Origin: JAMXLO01 sp963812475
GTDB lineage: Bacteria; Pseudomonadota; Alphaproteobacteria; Acetobacterales; Acetobacteraceae
Assembly (NCBI GenBank): GCA_963812475.1
Contig: CAWEVI010000004.1
Location: 45,822-109,821 of the forward strand
Length of the DNA: 64,000 nt
Direction of reading: 5' to 3'
Made by a program: the position numbers and the translations under genes. Of this stretch, positions 8,807-17,137 are shown piece by piece. The stretch's first letter is position 1, and each line of letters begins with the position of its first letter. Below the pieces are notes generated by a model. The model ran no database searches and had not been told where the DNA came from. It saw nothing but the letters and a program-made list of their open reading frames with translations.

Positions 8807-9751
8807 CTAATCGGCCTGGCCGAGCGCGCCATACATCTCCGCGAGATGGGGGCTCATGGGAAGGTTCAGCAACTCCCCGTTGGGCAGTCGATCGAGGAAC
8901 CATCGCGCGTAAAGTCGGTTCAGTGTCCCTTCGGAGGCCATGCGTCCGAAGCTGTATCGGACGAGTTCGGCAAAGGCGGGATCGTCCTTGCGAAGCGTGA
9001 TCGCGTACGGCTCAAACGACAGGTAGTCGCCGACGATGCCGAAGTGCCCGCCGTCCGGACGTGTGGCGATGTAGCCGTACAGCAAGATGTCGTCGGAAGC
9101 GAACGCGTCGACCGTGCCCGCGGCGAGCATACCGTAGGCAGTATCCAAACCGTTGGCTTCCATCACCGCAATCGGGGGCGACACGCTGCCAGACAAACTC
9201 CGCATCACCTCGGCGTTGGTGGTTCCCGCCCCGACCACGACCGTTCGGCCAGCCAGGTCTCGATAGGATTGCACCTTGATGCCCCCGGTGCCTGCGAGCG
9301 GAACCATCAGCTTGGTTCCCGCCAGGAAGAACACCGGCGAAAACGCGACGGTCCGGGCGCGTTCGGCGTTGGCCGTGGTCGATCCACATTCCAGATCGAG
9401 CGCGCCGGAAATCACCTTCGGCAGCCGCGCGTCCGCGGTCACCGGCACATAGACGATGCGAACGCCCGTCTGCCACGCCGGTGCATCGGGTTCCAGCAGG
9501 TCGCGATTGAGCGTGCGCGCCACGTCCTCGGCAATGCCGTGGCACAGGTCAAGCGAGAAACCCACGGGCTGGCCCGCCCTGTTGAGGAAGGAAAACGGCA
9601 GCGCGCTGTCCCGATAGCCGATCAGGATCGTGCCGCGATCCCTGATCGTCTTCAGCGTGCCGGTTTGAAGTTCGCCTTCCTCCGCCCGGACGCCGTTGCA
9701 AACCAGGGCCGCGGCGAGAACCAGTGCAGCGGCGGCGGCCATGCGCCTCAT
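8807..9751 (-). CDS. Periplasmic amino-acid-type substrate-binding protein
   Basis: Class II periplasmic binding protein (family 3, GltI/PEB1-like), 314 residues. It starts at the ATG at 9751, whose ATGA overlaps the stop of the symporter gene upstream; a signal peptide follows (MRRMAAAAALVLAAALVCNGVRAEE). The solute-binding signature is visible: GTILIGYRDSALPFSFLN, PVGFSLDLC, LDLECGSTTANAERARTVAFS (Arg contacts the amino-acid carboxylate in this family), and GLDTAYGMLAAGTVDAFASDD. The GSTTAN segment is typical of glutamate/aspartate binders. No ABC permease or ATPase of the matching type is adjacent; instead it is tied to a DAACS symporter, which is unusual. Confidence 0.8.
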   Translation of the reverse strand: MRRMAAAAALVLAAALVCNGVRAEEGELQTGTLKTIRDRGTILIGYRDSALPFSFLNRAGQPVGFSLDLCHGIAEDVARTLNRDLLEPDAPAWQTGVRIVYVPVTADARLPKVISGALDLECGSTTANAERARTVAFSPVFFLAGTKLMVPLAGTGGIKVQSYRDLAGRTVVVGAGTTNAEVMRSLSGSVSPPIAVMEANGLDTAYGMLAAGTVDAFASDDILLYGYIATRPDGGHFGIVGDYLSFEPYAITLRKDDPAFAELVRYSFGRMASEGTLNRLYARWFLDRLPNGELLNLPMSPHLAEMYGALGQAD

Positions 9752-11019
9752 GCGGGCTCCACTTCCATTTCCTCGATCATTTCCTGCGTATCGAGATCGC
9801 TGATCAACTGACCTTCCCATTTGGCGACCACTGCCGTCGCCAGCGAATTGCCGATGACGTTGGTGGCCGAGCGGCCCATGTCGAGGAACGTGTCGATGCC
9901 GAGGATCAGTAGCAGGCCTTCCTCGGGGAGGCTGAACTGGCTGAGTGTTGCCGCGATCACCACCAATGAGGCGCGCGGCACCCCGGCAACGCCTTTGCTG
10001 GTGAGCATCAACGTCAAAAGCATGGCGATCTGCGTCCCGGTGCTCAGCGGAATGTCGTAGGCCTGCGCTATGAACACGCTGGCGAACGTGCAGTACATCA
10101 TCGTGCCGTCGAGATTGAACGAATAGCCGAGCGGCAGGACAAAGCTGGATATGTTCCGCGAGATCGGGAATTTCGCGAGTTGCTCAAGCATCTTTGGATA
10201 GGCCGCTTCCGAGCTGGCGGTGGAGAAGGCGAGCAGGAACGGCTCGCGCACCAGCAGAATAAGACGTTTGACGCTGGGGCCGAGGAAGATGAAACCCACG
10301 ATGATCAGCACGATCCAAAGGCAAAGGAGGCCGAAGTAGAACTGGCCCATGAACTTGGCGTAGTTGACGAGAATCCCCATGCCGTTCGTGGCGATCGTCG
10401 CCGCCATGGCGCAGAACACCGCGAGCGGCGCCAGCTTCATCACGTAGCCTGTCACGCGCAGGATGATGTGGGACAGGCCCTCGATGCCCTCGAGTACCAG
10501 ACGTGCGCGCTCGCCCATGGCGGCGCAGGCGACGCCGAAGAATATCGAGAAGACGACGATCTGCAGGATCTCGTTGTCCACCATTGGGCGGATCGCCGAA
10601 TCCGGGAACACGTGCTTTACGAAGCCGTCCAGTGTCATTGCGTGCGCGTCGATGCCTGAACTTACGCCGCTGGCAACCTTGTGGACACCGACGCCGGGCT
10701 CGAACAGGTTGACCAGGATGAGACCGAGCGTCAGCGACACCAGCGATGCGCTGACGAACCACAGCATGGCCTTGCCGCCGACGCGGCCGACCGCGCCAGC
10801 GTCGGACATGTGGCCGATACCCACGACCAGTGTCGAGAAGACAAGCGGGGCGATGATCATCTTGATCAGGCGCAGGAAGACCATGCTGCCGATCGAGATG
10901 TACCCGGCGAAGAGCTTCTGCGTGGCCGGGTCGGCAAACTCGTCGTGGATCACGCCGCCGGCGGAGATCCCCAGCACCATCGCGACCAGGATATAGGTCG
11001 TCATGTGGCTTGACTTCAT
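9748..11019 (-). CDS. DAACS-family dicarboxylate/amino acid:cation symporter
   Basis: Inner-membrane Na+/H+ symporter for C4-dicarboxylates or glutamate/aspartate (GltP/DctA family), 423 residues. Hallmarks: the PLVFSTLVVGI segment, the serine-rich re-entrant motif STASSEAAYPKML, the cation/substrate motif NLDGTMMY, and TSKGVAGVPRASL in the second re-entrant loop. About eight membrane segments are evident. The start at ATG 11019 is preceded by GGAAGGG. It overlaps the binding-protein gene by ATGA, so one transcript probably carries both. Family members normally work without a binding protein, so the pairing is notable. Substrate specificity between dicarboxylates and acidic amino acids is not decided; the partner's glutamate-type signature favours acidic amino acids. 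Confidence 0.88.
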   Translation of the reverse strand: MKSSHMTTYILVAMVLGISAGGVIHDEFADPATQKLFAGYISIGSMVFLRLIKMIIAPLVFSTLVVGIGHMSDAGAVGRVGGKAMLWFVSASLVSLTLGLILVNLFEPGVGVHKVASGVSSGIDAHAMTLDGFVKHVFPDSAIRPMVDNEILQIVVFSIFFGVACAAMGERARLVLEGIEGLSHIILRVTGYVMKLAPLAVFCAMAATIATNGMGILVNYAKFMGQFYFGLLCLWIVLIIVGFIFLGPSVKRLILLVREPFLLAFSTASSEAAYPKMLEQLAKFPISRNISSFVLPLGYSFNLDGTMMYCTFASVFIAQAYDIPLSTGTQIAMLLTLMLTSKGVAGVPRASLVVIAATLSQFSLPEEGLLLILGIDTFLDMGRSATNVIGNSLATAVVAKWEGQLISDLDTQEMIEEMEVEPA

Positions 11020-11146
11020 CGGCGTAGCCCTTCCCGCCCGGTCAGTGTTGCCATCATGTTGCAATGTTTGCGCGCGGCGGTGCAATGGTGCTGCCGGGGG
11101 GCGCGGCGGCAGCTATGCACCCATATCATCATGGCCGGCCCACGGG

Positions 11147-11163
11147 TCGGGCCGAAGGCCCGC
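11147..11163 (-). terminator. Possible stem-loop terminator after the ABC operon
   Basis: About 30 bases past the stop of the ABC ATPase gene, the minus strand folds as CGGGCC-TTC-GGCCCG, which forms a very stable cUUCGg tetraloop. There is no clear T-run behind it, so termination activity is only a guess. Confidence 0.35.
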
Positions 11164-11192
11164 CCGAGGACAGGCGATGACGATGCCAAATG

Positions 11193-12290
11193 CTACCCGA
11201 TAAGCCGTTCGGTGGCCGGGTCGAACAGGCAGATCTTTCGCGTGTCCAGCGCGAAGCGGGCGCGCTCGCCTGGCTTCAGGCGAATGTCCGGCGCGACGCG
11301 ACCCAGGACCTCGTGGCCGCCAAGCCGCAGCAGCACGATGGTTTCAGCGCCGGTCGGTTCCGTCATCTCCACCGGCGCCTCCACCAGCAGGCCGCCGTCC
11401 TCGAACCGCCTGTTGTGTTCGGCGATGCATTCGGGCCGGATGCCGAGCACCACCTCGCGGTCGAGATAATCGCGGGCCTGCGTGGTCCCCGCCAGCGGCA
11501 GCCGGATCTCGTTAGCGCCGATCATTGCAAACAAGCTGCCGCTCTCGGCGACCACGCGCGCCGGCAGCGTGTTCATCGGCGGCGCACCCATGAAGCGGGC
11601 GACGAACAGATTGGCCGGCTTGTTGTACACCGTGTCCGGATCGGCGAACTGCTGGACCTCGCCCAGGTGCATCACCGCGATGCGCGTCGCCAAGGTCATC
11701 GCCTCGATCTGGTCGTGCGTGACATAGACGATGGTCGAGCCGATGCGCTGGTGCAGGCGCTTGATCTCCATGCGCATCTCGACACGCAGCTTGGCGTCCA
11801 GATTGGACAACGGTTCGTCGAACAGGAACAGCAGCGGATCGCGCACCAGAGCGCGGCCCATCGCGACGCGCTGGCGTTGTCCGCCGGAAAGCTGCGACGG
11901 CTTGCGGTCGAGCAGCGCCTCGATCTGTAACAACTTCGCCACGCGGGTCAGCGCCTCGACCTGCTGACGCTTGGGGACGCGCCGGCATTCCATGCCGAAC
12001 GTCATGTTCTGCCGCACCGTCATCGACGGATACAGCGCATAGGACTGGAACACCATGGCGATGTTGCGGTCCTTCGCCGCAACGCCGTTCATCGGCCGAT
12101 CGCCGATCTCGATGCTGCCCTGGCTGGCCGTGTCCAATCCGGCGATGATGTTCAGCAGTGTGGATTTGCCGCAGCCGGAGGGGCCGACAAGGATCGCGAA
12201 CTCGCCGCTGTCGATGGCGAGGTCGATGCCCTTCAACACCGGCAATGCGCCGTAGCGCTTCCAGACATCCCGGATGCGAAGTGCCGACAT
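11193..12290 (-). CDS. ugpC: Sugar ABC transporter ATP-binding protein (UgpC/MalK type)
   Basis: Cytoplasmic ATPase subunit of a CUT1 carbohydrate importer, 365 residues. It has Walker A GPSGCGKST near residue 38, Q-loop VFQSYALYPSMTV, signature LSGGQRQRVAMGRAL, Walker B LLFLFDEPLSNLDAKLR and the H-loop THD. The C-terminal 130 residues form the TOBE/regulatory domain typical of MalK, UgpC and MsmX. It follows the second permease gene with one base between (stop 12292, start 12290) and ends the operon. The UgpC name reflects subfamily only; the substrate may be glycerol-3-phosphate, a polyol or an oligosaccharide. Confidence 0.9.
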   Translation of the reverse strand: MSALRIRDVWKRYGALPVLKGIDLAIDSGEFAILVGPSGCGKSTLLNIIAGLDTASQGSIEIGDRPMNGVAAKDRNIAMVFQSYALYPSMTVRQNMTFGMECRRVPKRQQVEALTRVAKLLQIEALLDRKPSQLSGGQRQRVAMGRALVRDPLLFLFDEPLSNLDAKLRVEMRMEIKRLHQRIGSTIVYVTHDQIEAMTLATRIAVMHLGEVQQFADPDTVYNKPANLFVARFMGAPPMNTLPARVVAESGSLFAMIGANEIRLPLAGTTQARDYLDREVVLGIRPECIAEHNRRFEDGGLLVEAPVEMTEPTGAETIVLLRLGGHEVLGRVAPDIRLKPGERARFALDTRKICLFDPATERLIG

Positions 12291-12291
12291 G

Positions 12292-13146
12292 CTACTTCAC
12301 CGCTCCCGCGGTCAGTCCGCGCACGAAATAGCGGCCACCGAACAGATAGACCAGCAGCGTGGGTGCGGCCGCCAGCAAAACGGCGGCGCTCTGCTCGCCA
12401 TATTGTGGCGCATCGCTCAGGCGCGCGCTGAGCGCGATCAATGCGGCGGTGATCGGCTGGTTCTCGCCGGAGGAGAACGTCACGCCATACAGGTATTCGT
12501 TCCAGATGCCGGTGAACTGCCAGATCACCGTCACGATCAGGATCGGCGGCGACAATGGCAGCACGATGCGCCAGAAGATGCGGAAGAATCCGGCGCCATC
12601 GATGCGCGCGGCCTTCAACAGATCCGGCGGGATGGATACGTAGTAATTGCGGCAGAACAGCGTGGTGAAGCTGATACCCTGCACGATATGGATCATCACC
12701 AGGCCGCTGATGGTGTTGAACAACCCGAGGTCGCGCAGCACGATCACCCACGGCACCAGCCGCATCTGTTCCGGCAGGAACACACCCAGCGTCATGATGC
12801 CGAACACAAACCGGTCGCCGCGGAAGCGCCACAACGACAGCGAATAGCCGTTGAGCGCGCCGAACAGCGTGGAGATCAGAGTCGCGGGGATCACCATCCG
12901 CATCGAATTCCAGAAATATGGCTGGATGCCGGTGCAGTGCTGGGCGATGCAGTAGCTGCTCCAGGTCTGGCTGAAGTTGCTCCACACCAGCTGGTGCGGC
13001 AAGTTGATGACGCCGCCATGCGCAATATCCTCGGTGCTGCGCAGCGAGTTCAGCACCACGACCAGCAACGGAACCAGCCAGAAGGCCGCGAACGCGATCA
13101 GTGTGGCATGGATCGCCAGGCGGGACAGCAGACGACTGTCAGGCAT
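12292..13146 (-). CDS. Carbohydrate ABC transporter permease (MalG type)
   Basis: Second inner-membrane permease of the CUT1 importer, about 284 residues with six membrane segments. The EAA loop that contacts the ATPase reads LLKAARIDGAGFFRIFWRIV, near residue 190. The start is MPDSRLLSRLA at 13146, overlapping the end of the upstream permease gene by eight bases; longer in-frame starts would overlap that gene by far more and add a hydrophilic tail not seen in the family. It is translationally coupled to both neighbours. Confidence 0.88.
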   Translation of the reverse strand: MPDSRLLSRLAIHATLIAFAAFWLVPLLVVVLNSLRSTEDIAHGGVINLPHQLVWSNFSQTWSSYCIAQHCTGIQPYFWNSMRMVIPATLISTLFGALNGYSLSLWRFRGDRFVFGIMTLGVFLPEQMRLVPWVIVLRDLGLFNTISGLVMIHIVQGISFTTLFCRNYYVSIPPDLLKAARIDGAGFFRIFWRIVLPLSPPILIVTVIWQFTGIWNEYLYGVTFSSGENQPITAALIALSARLSDAPQYGEQSAAVLLAAAPTLLVYLFGGRYFVRGLTAGAVK

Positions 13147-14032
13147 GGGCGCCTGCCTTGCGCTGCTTCCAGCGCTGATAAAGCCCATAGGGCACCAGCA
13201 CGAACGCCAGCGAGCCGAGCAGCATGACCGCCGCGGCCGAACCTTTGGCAAGTTCGCTGCGCTGGAACATGAAGTCATAGACGACGACAGTCGGGAGCGT
13301 GGAGGCAAGCCCCGGTCCGCCGGCGGTCAGCGCCACCACCAGGTCATACGTCTTGATCGCGAACTGCAGCAGCATCACCAGGACGGCGACGAAGATCGGC
13401 CCGATTGTCGGGAAGACCACGCGCAGATAGGTGCGCACAGGACCGGCGCCGTCGATCTGCGCCGCCTTCACCAGATCGGCGTCCACCGAGCGCAGCCCCG
13501 CCAGCAACAGCGCCATCGCAAAGCCCGACGCCTGCCAGACCCCAGCGATGACAATCGTATAGATCGCCTTGTCACGGTCGATCAGCCACTCGAACCGGAA
13601 GCTGCTCCAGCCCAGGTCGTGCATGAGCTTCTGCACGCCGATGGTCGGGTTCAGCAGCCACCCCCACACCGTGCCGGTCACCACGAACGAAACCGCGAGC
13701 GGATACAGAAAGAGCGCGCGGTAGATGTTCTCACCGCGAATGCGCTGGTCGAGCAGCACGGCCAGCAGCAACCCCATCGCCATGGTGAAGACGACGAAGC
13801 AGCCGCCGTAGATGAACAGGTTGGTGTAGGCGATCTGCCAGTTCCGGGTGGCCAGCATCTGCGAGTAATTGCGCCAACCGGCCCAGCTGTATTCCGGCAT
13901 CAGCGTTGATCGGGTGAACGAAATCCAGACGGTCCAGGCGCTGAACAGCAGAACGTAGGCGCAGCTCACCAGGACCGGCGGCCAGATCACCAGCTGCGGC
14001 AGCACCCTGTCCCGGCGTTCGCGCCAGGTCAT
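13139..14032 (-). CDS. Sugar ABC transporter permease (MalF/UgpA type)
   Basis: First inner-membrane permease of the CUT1 importer, 297 residues, with a hydrophilic N-terminus (MTWRERRDRVLPQL) and six membrane segments. The EAA loop reads LVKAAQIDGAGPVRTYLRVV near residue 198, followed by the conserved YDLVVALTAGGPG, usual just after it. It starts three bases after the stop of the binding-protein gene, so the order is binding protein, permease, permease, ATPase, a standard arrangement. Confidence 0.88.
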   Translation of the reverse strand: MTWRERRDRVLPQLVIWPPVLVSCAYVLLFSAWTVWISFTRSTLMPEYSWAGWRNYSQMLATRNWQIAYTNLFIYGGCFVVFTMAMGLLLAVLLDQRIRGENIYRALFLYPLAVSFVVTGTVWGWLLNPTIGVQKLMHDLGWSSFRFEWLIDRDKAIYTIVIAGVWQASGFAMALLLAGLRSVDADLVKAAQIDGAGPVRTYLRVVFPTIGPIFVAVLVMLLQFAIKTYDLVVALTAGGPGLASTLPTVVVYDFMFQRSELAKGSAAAVMLLGSLAFVLVPYGLYQRWKQRKAGAHA

Positions 14033-14035
14033 CGG

Positions 14036-15322
14036 TCAGCGCACGTTGTCCACCGCATCCACCAGCCGCCGCTGGCCTTCCTCCGGGCTGATGCGATTGT
14101 CGTGCACGAACTCGGTCAGCACGTCGATCATCGCCGCGGTGATCTGGTTGGTCTGCGCCATGTTGTGCGCCAGGCTCAACACGACCCGGCCACTTTTTGC
14201 CGCCTCGGCCATGGCATGCGACGCCTCGCGCTGCTGGTCGTTGAAGCCCTCGACGGTAAGGTCGGTATCCGTGCGCACCGGGATCGAGCCGGTGATCTGG
14301 CAGAACAGCGGCCCAAGCTCCTTGCTCATGACGATCTTCGCCAGCAGCTTCTGGCCCTCCTGGAATTCGGGCGCCTTCTGCTGCCAGAAGATGAACTCGT
14401 CGGAGTTGAGGTCGAACGCGATCCCGCCGTCATCGGCCGGCGCTGGGCCGACAAGATAGTCGCTGAGCTGGAAACCGCCGCGCTTGTAGATGCCCGCCGC
14501 CCAGTCGCCCATCAGCAGCATGCCCATCTCGCCCTTCATGAAGCGCGGGACGAACGTGGTGTAGTCCTGGCCGGCAATGCCGGGGTCGGACCAGTTGCCG
14601 AAGTTGCGGAACTGACGGAACGCGGCCAGCACCTCGGGGCCCTTCAGCGTCTTCTCGTCGAGTTCCATCAGCGCCTTGCGGTAGGCATCGAGGCTGATGC
14701 CGCATAGCGCGATCTCCCACTTCATGCCGTCGTCCCATTTGATGCCGCCATTGGCAATCGGCGTGATGCCGGCGGCTTTCATCTTTCCGGCGACGGCATT
14801 GAACTCCGCCCACGTGGCGGGCAGCTTGGTCAGGCCGACCTGATCGGCCGCCTTCTTCGACACGAACAGCGTGTTGATGCGATACGCCTGGATCGGCAGC
14901 GCGATCCAGTGGCCGTGCGGCTTGCTCAGCCGCGTGAGTTCCGCGGGCACCACGGCCTCGTAGCCAGCCTCCTTCACCATCGCGTCGAGATCGAGCACCG
15001 GCGCGATCTTCGACCAGGCGGCGATCTCCGGGCCCTTGAGCTGCGAGGCCGCCGGCGGGTCACCCGCGATGATCTGTGCGCGCAGCTTGTTCATCATCTC
15101 GGTGGTGAAGCCGGGCACAGGATTGTGCTCCCAGATGCCGCCCTGCTGCTCGAACGCCTTGCCGAGCGCCACCATCGCGGCACCGCTGGAGCCCGAGCTC
15201 CATTGTGAAATGACGGTGACCTTCGGCTTGGCCGCACCTTGCGCGCGTACGCCGCGCGGCAACGCCAGCGCCGCGCCACCGGCGGCCAGCACGGCACGAC
15301 GACCGATGCGGTGGTCCTGCAT
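14036..15322 (-). CDS. Sugar ABC transporter substrate-binding protein, copy 2
   Basis: Extracellular solute-binding protein family 1, 428 residues, exported to the periplasm. The N-terminus has a Tat-like twin-Arg region (RRAVLAAGGAALALPRGVRA), though the exact SRRxFLK consensus is not met. The mature part begins KPKVTVISQWSSGSSGAAM. It is strikingly like the next gene upstream in the operon (15359-16636): long stretches such as the block from IWEHNPVPGF to GPEIAAWSKI, and VHDNRISPEEGQ near the C-terminus, are the same. It directly precedes the permease gene. Confidence 0.88.
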   Translation of the reverse strand: MQDHRIGRRAVLAAGGAALALPRGVRAQGAAKPKVTVISQWSSGSSGAAMVALGKAFEQQGGIWEHNPVPGFTTEMMNKLRAQIIAGDPPAASQLKGPEIAAWSKIAPVLDLDAMVKEAGYEAVVPAELTRLSKPHGHWIALPIQAYRINTLFVSKKAADQVGLTKLPATWAEFNAVAGKMKAAGITPIANGGIKWDDGMKWEIALCGISLDAYRKALMELDEKTLKGPEVLAAFRQFRNFGNWSDPGIAGQDYTTFVPRFMKGEMGMLLMGDWAAGIYKRGGFQLSDYLVGPAPADDGGIAFDLNSDEFIFWQQKAPEFQEGQKLLAKIVMSKELGPLFCQITGSIPVRTDTDLTVEGFNDQQREASHAMAEAAKSGRVVLSLAHNMAQTNQITAAMIDVLTEFVHDNRISPEEGQRRLVDAVDNVR

Positions 15323-15358
15323 TTGTTTCCCCTCCCTCTGCGCCGAACTCCGCCCGCT

Positions 15359-16636
15359 TCAGCGGACGTTGTCGACCGCCTCCGCCAGCCGCTTCTGGCC
15401 CTCTTCCGGACTGATGCGGTTGTCGTGCACGAACTCGGTCAGCACGTCGATCATCGCCGCGGTGATCTGGTTGGGCTGCGCCATGTTGTGCGCCAGGCTC
15501 AGCACGACGCGGTTGGCCTTGACCGCGTCCGCCATCGCCTTCGCTGCCTCGCGCTGACCGTCGCTGAAGCCCTCGGCGGACAGATCGGTGTCCGTGCGCA
15601 CCGGAATGGAGCCGGTGATCTGCGAATACATCGGGCCGAACTCCTTGCTCATGACGATCTTCGCCAGAAGCTTCTGACCCGCCTGGAATTCCGGCTGTTT
15701 CTTCTCCCAGAAGATGAACTCGTCCGAGTTCAAATCGAACGCCACCTTGCCGTCATCCTGCGGTGCGGGTCCGATCAGGTAGTCGCTGAACTTGAAGCCC
15801 GCATGCTGGAACACACCCTGCGCCCAGCCGCCCATCAGCAGCATGCCCATGTCGCCCTTCATGTAGCGATCGATGAAGGTGCTGTAGTGCTGGCCGGCGG
15901 CGCCCGGATCGGACCACTCGCCGAGCCTGCGGTACTGGCGAAATGCGGCCAGGACATCGGGACCTTTCAGGGCCGCGTCATCCAACTGCATGACCGCCTT
16001 GCGATAGGCATCGGGACTGATGCCGCAGAGCGCGATCTCCCACTTCATGCCGTCGTCCCATTTGAGCCCGCCGTTTGCGACGGGCGTGATGCCGGCGGCC
16101 TTCATCTTGTCGGCAATGGCGTTGAACTCCGCCCATGTGGCCGGCAATTTTGCCACACCGACGCGGTCCGCCGCCTTCTTCGAGATGAACAACGTGTTGA
16201 TGCGATAGGCCTGGATCGGCAGCGCAATCCAGTGGCCATGCGGCTTGCTGAGCCGGACAAGCTCCGCTGGCACCACGGCTTCGTAACCGGCGTCCTTCAC
16301 CTGCGCGTCCAGATCGACGACCGCGCCGATCTTCGACCATGCGGCGATCTCCGGGCCTTTGAGCTGCGAGGCGGCCGGTGGATCACCCGCGATGATCTGC
16401 GCGCGCAGCTTGTTCATCATCTCGGTGGTGAAGCCCGGTACCGGGTTGTGTTCCCAGATGCCACCCTGCGCTTCGAATTCTTTGCCCAGTGCGGTGATCG
16501 CCGCTCCGTCGCTGCCGGCGCTCCATTGCGAAATCACGGTGACCTTGGGTTTGCCGGCCTCGGCACGGAGCGCGGCTGGAGCGGCGAGTGCCGCGACGGA
16601 ACCGGCAAATAGGCTGCGGCGGCTGATTCTGGACAT
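15359..16636 (-). CDS. Sugar ABC transporter substrate-binding protein, copy 1
   Basis: Paralogue of the downstream binding protein, about 425 residues, first gene of the transporter operon. The start ATG at 16636 gives a Tat-type signal (MSRISRRSLFAGSVAALAAP); starts further upstream would bury the signal. The mature protein begins KPKVTVISQWSAGSDGAAI. By eye roughly four of five residues match copy 2; differences cluster in surface-type stretches such as SDPGAAGQHYSTFIDRYM against SDPGIAGQDYTTFVPRFM. Thirty-six bases separate the two genes, so this is a tandem duplication kept under one promoter. Two binding proteins feeding one permease may widen substrate range (inference). Confidence 0.88.
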   Translation of the reverse strand: MSRISRRSLFAGSVAALAAPAALRAEAGKPKVTVISQWSAGSDGAAITALGKEFEAQGGIWEHNPVPGFTTEMMNKLRAQIIAGDPPAASQLKGPEIAAWSKIGAVVDLDAQVKDAGYEAVVPAELVRLSKPHGHWIALPIQAYRINTLFISKKAADRVGVAKLPATWAEFNAIADKMKAAGITPVANGGLKWDDGMKWEIALCGISPDAYRKAVMQLDDAALKGPDVLAAFRQYRRLGEWSDPGAAGQHYSTFIDRYMKGDMGMLLMGGWAQGVFQHAGFKFSDYLIGPAPQDDGKVAFDLNSDEFIFWEKKQPEFQAGQKLLAKIVMSKEFGPMYSQITGSIPVRTDTDLSAEGFSDGQREAAKAMADAVKANRVVLSLAHNMAQPNQITAAMIDVLTEFVHDNRISPEEGQKRLAEAVDNVR

Positions 16637-16735
16637 TGTTTCAATTCCTGTTGGCGACCGTTCATGACAGGCCCGGTACGCGCCGGCACCGTTCAAGCAG
16701 ATGGTCGCAACCGTGACAATCGGGCCGGGAAATCG

Positions 16736-16990
16736 TCAGGCGCGGCCGCCGCCGAAGGCGTTGAAGGTGATCATGGTGTAGGTGTCCTTCACGCCCGGCA
16801 GCGTCTGCACCTTCTCGGTGACGAACAGGCCGATGTCCTGCTCCGGTTCGAGATAGAACTTGCCCAGCAGGTCATACTGTCCGGACGTGGAGTACAGCTC
16901 CGACATCTGATCGATGGTGTCGGCCGCTTCGCGTGCAACCTTGTAGGCCTGACCCATCTCGCACTTGATCTGCACGAATATCGCCCGCAT
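16736..16990 (-). CDS. Stand-alone Lrp/AsnC-type ligand-binding (RAM) domain
   Basis: Only 84 residues, matching the C-terminal effector-binding domain of Lrp/AsnC regulators without the helix-turn-helix (MRAIFVQIKCEMGQAYKVA, then EQDIGLFVTEKVQTLPGVKDTYTM). Such single-domain proteins form oligomers and bind amino acids or small metabolites; they do not bind DNA alone. It lies between the ABC operon and the luciferase-like oxidoreductase gene, same strand, about 100 bases from the binding-protein gene. A sensor or enzyme-accessory role linked to either neighbour is possible but not shown. Confidence 0.75.
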   Translation of the reverse strand: MRAIFVQIKCEMGQAYKVAREAADTIDQMSELYSTSGQYDLLGKFYLEPEQDIGLFVTEKVQTLPGVKDTYTMITFNAFGGGRA

Positions 16991-17137
16991 GCGGCCTCCT
17001 GGCTCAAGCGGCCGCGCTCGCCGCGGCCATCAGCCGGGAGTCTATAGCGGTACTCGAAAGGATGCCTCCCTGGCGCGCGAGGCCACCGCTTCGTGCCTCA
17101 GCGTGCTCGGCGTCGCCGCGGTGAAAATCAACCCGCC

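Noticed and set aside
12274..13227. Long plus-strand open frame opposite the ABC permease genes
   Set aside because: GC-rich third positions create open antisense frames; the protein has no family features while the minus-strand permeases have clear EAA motifs.
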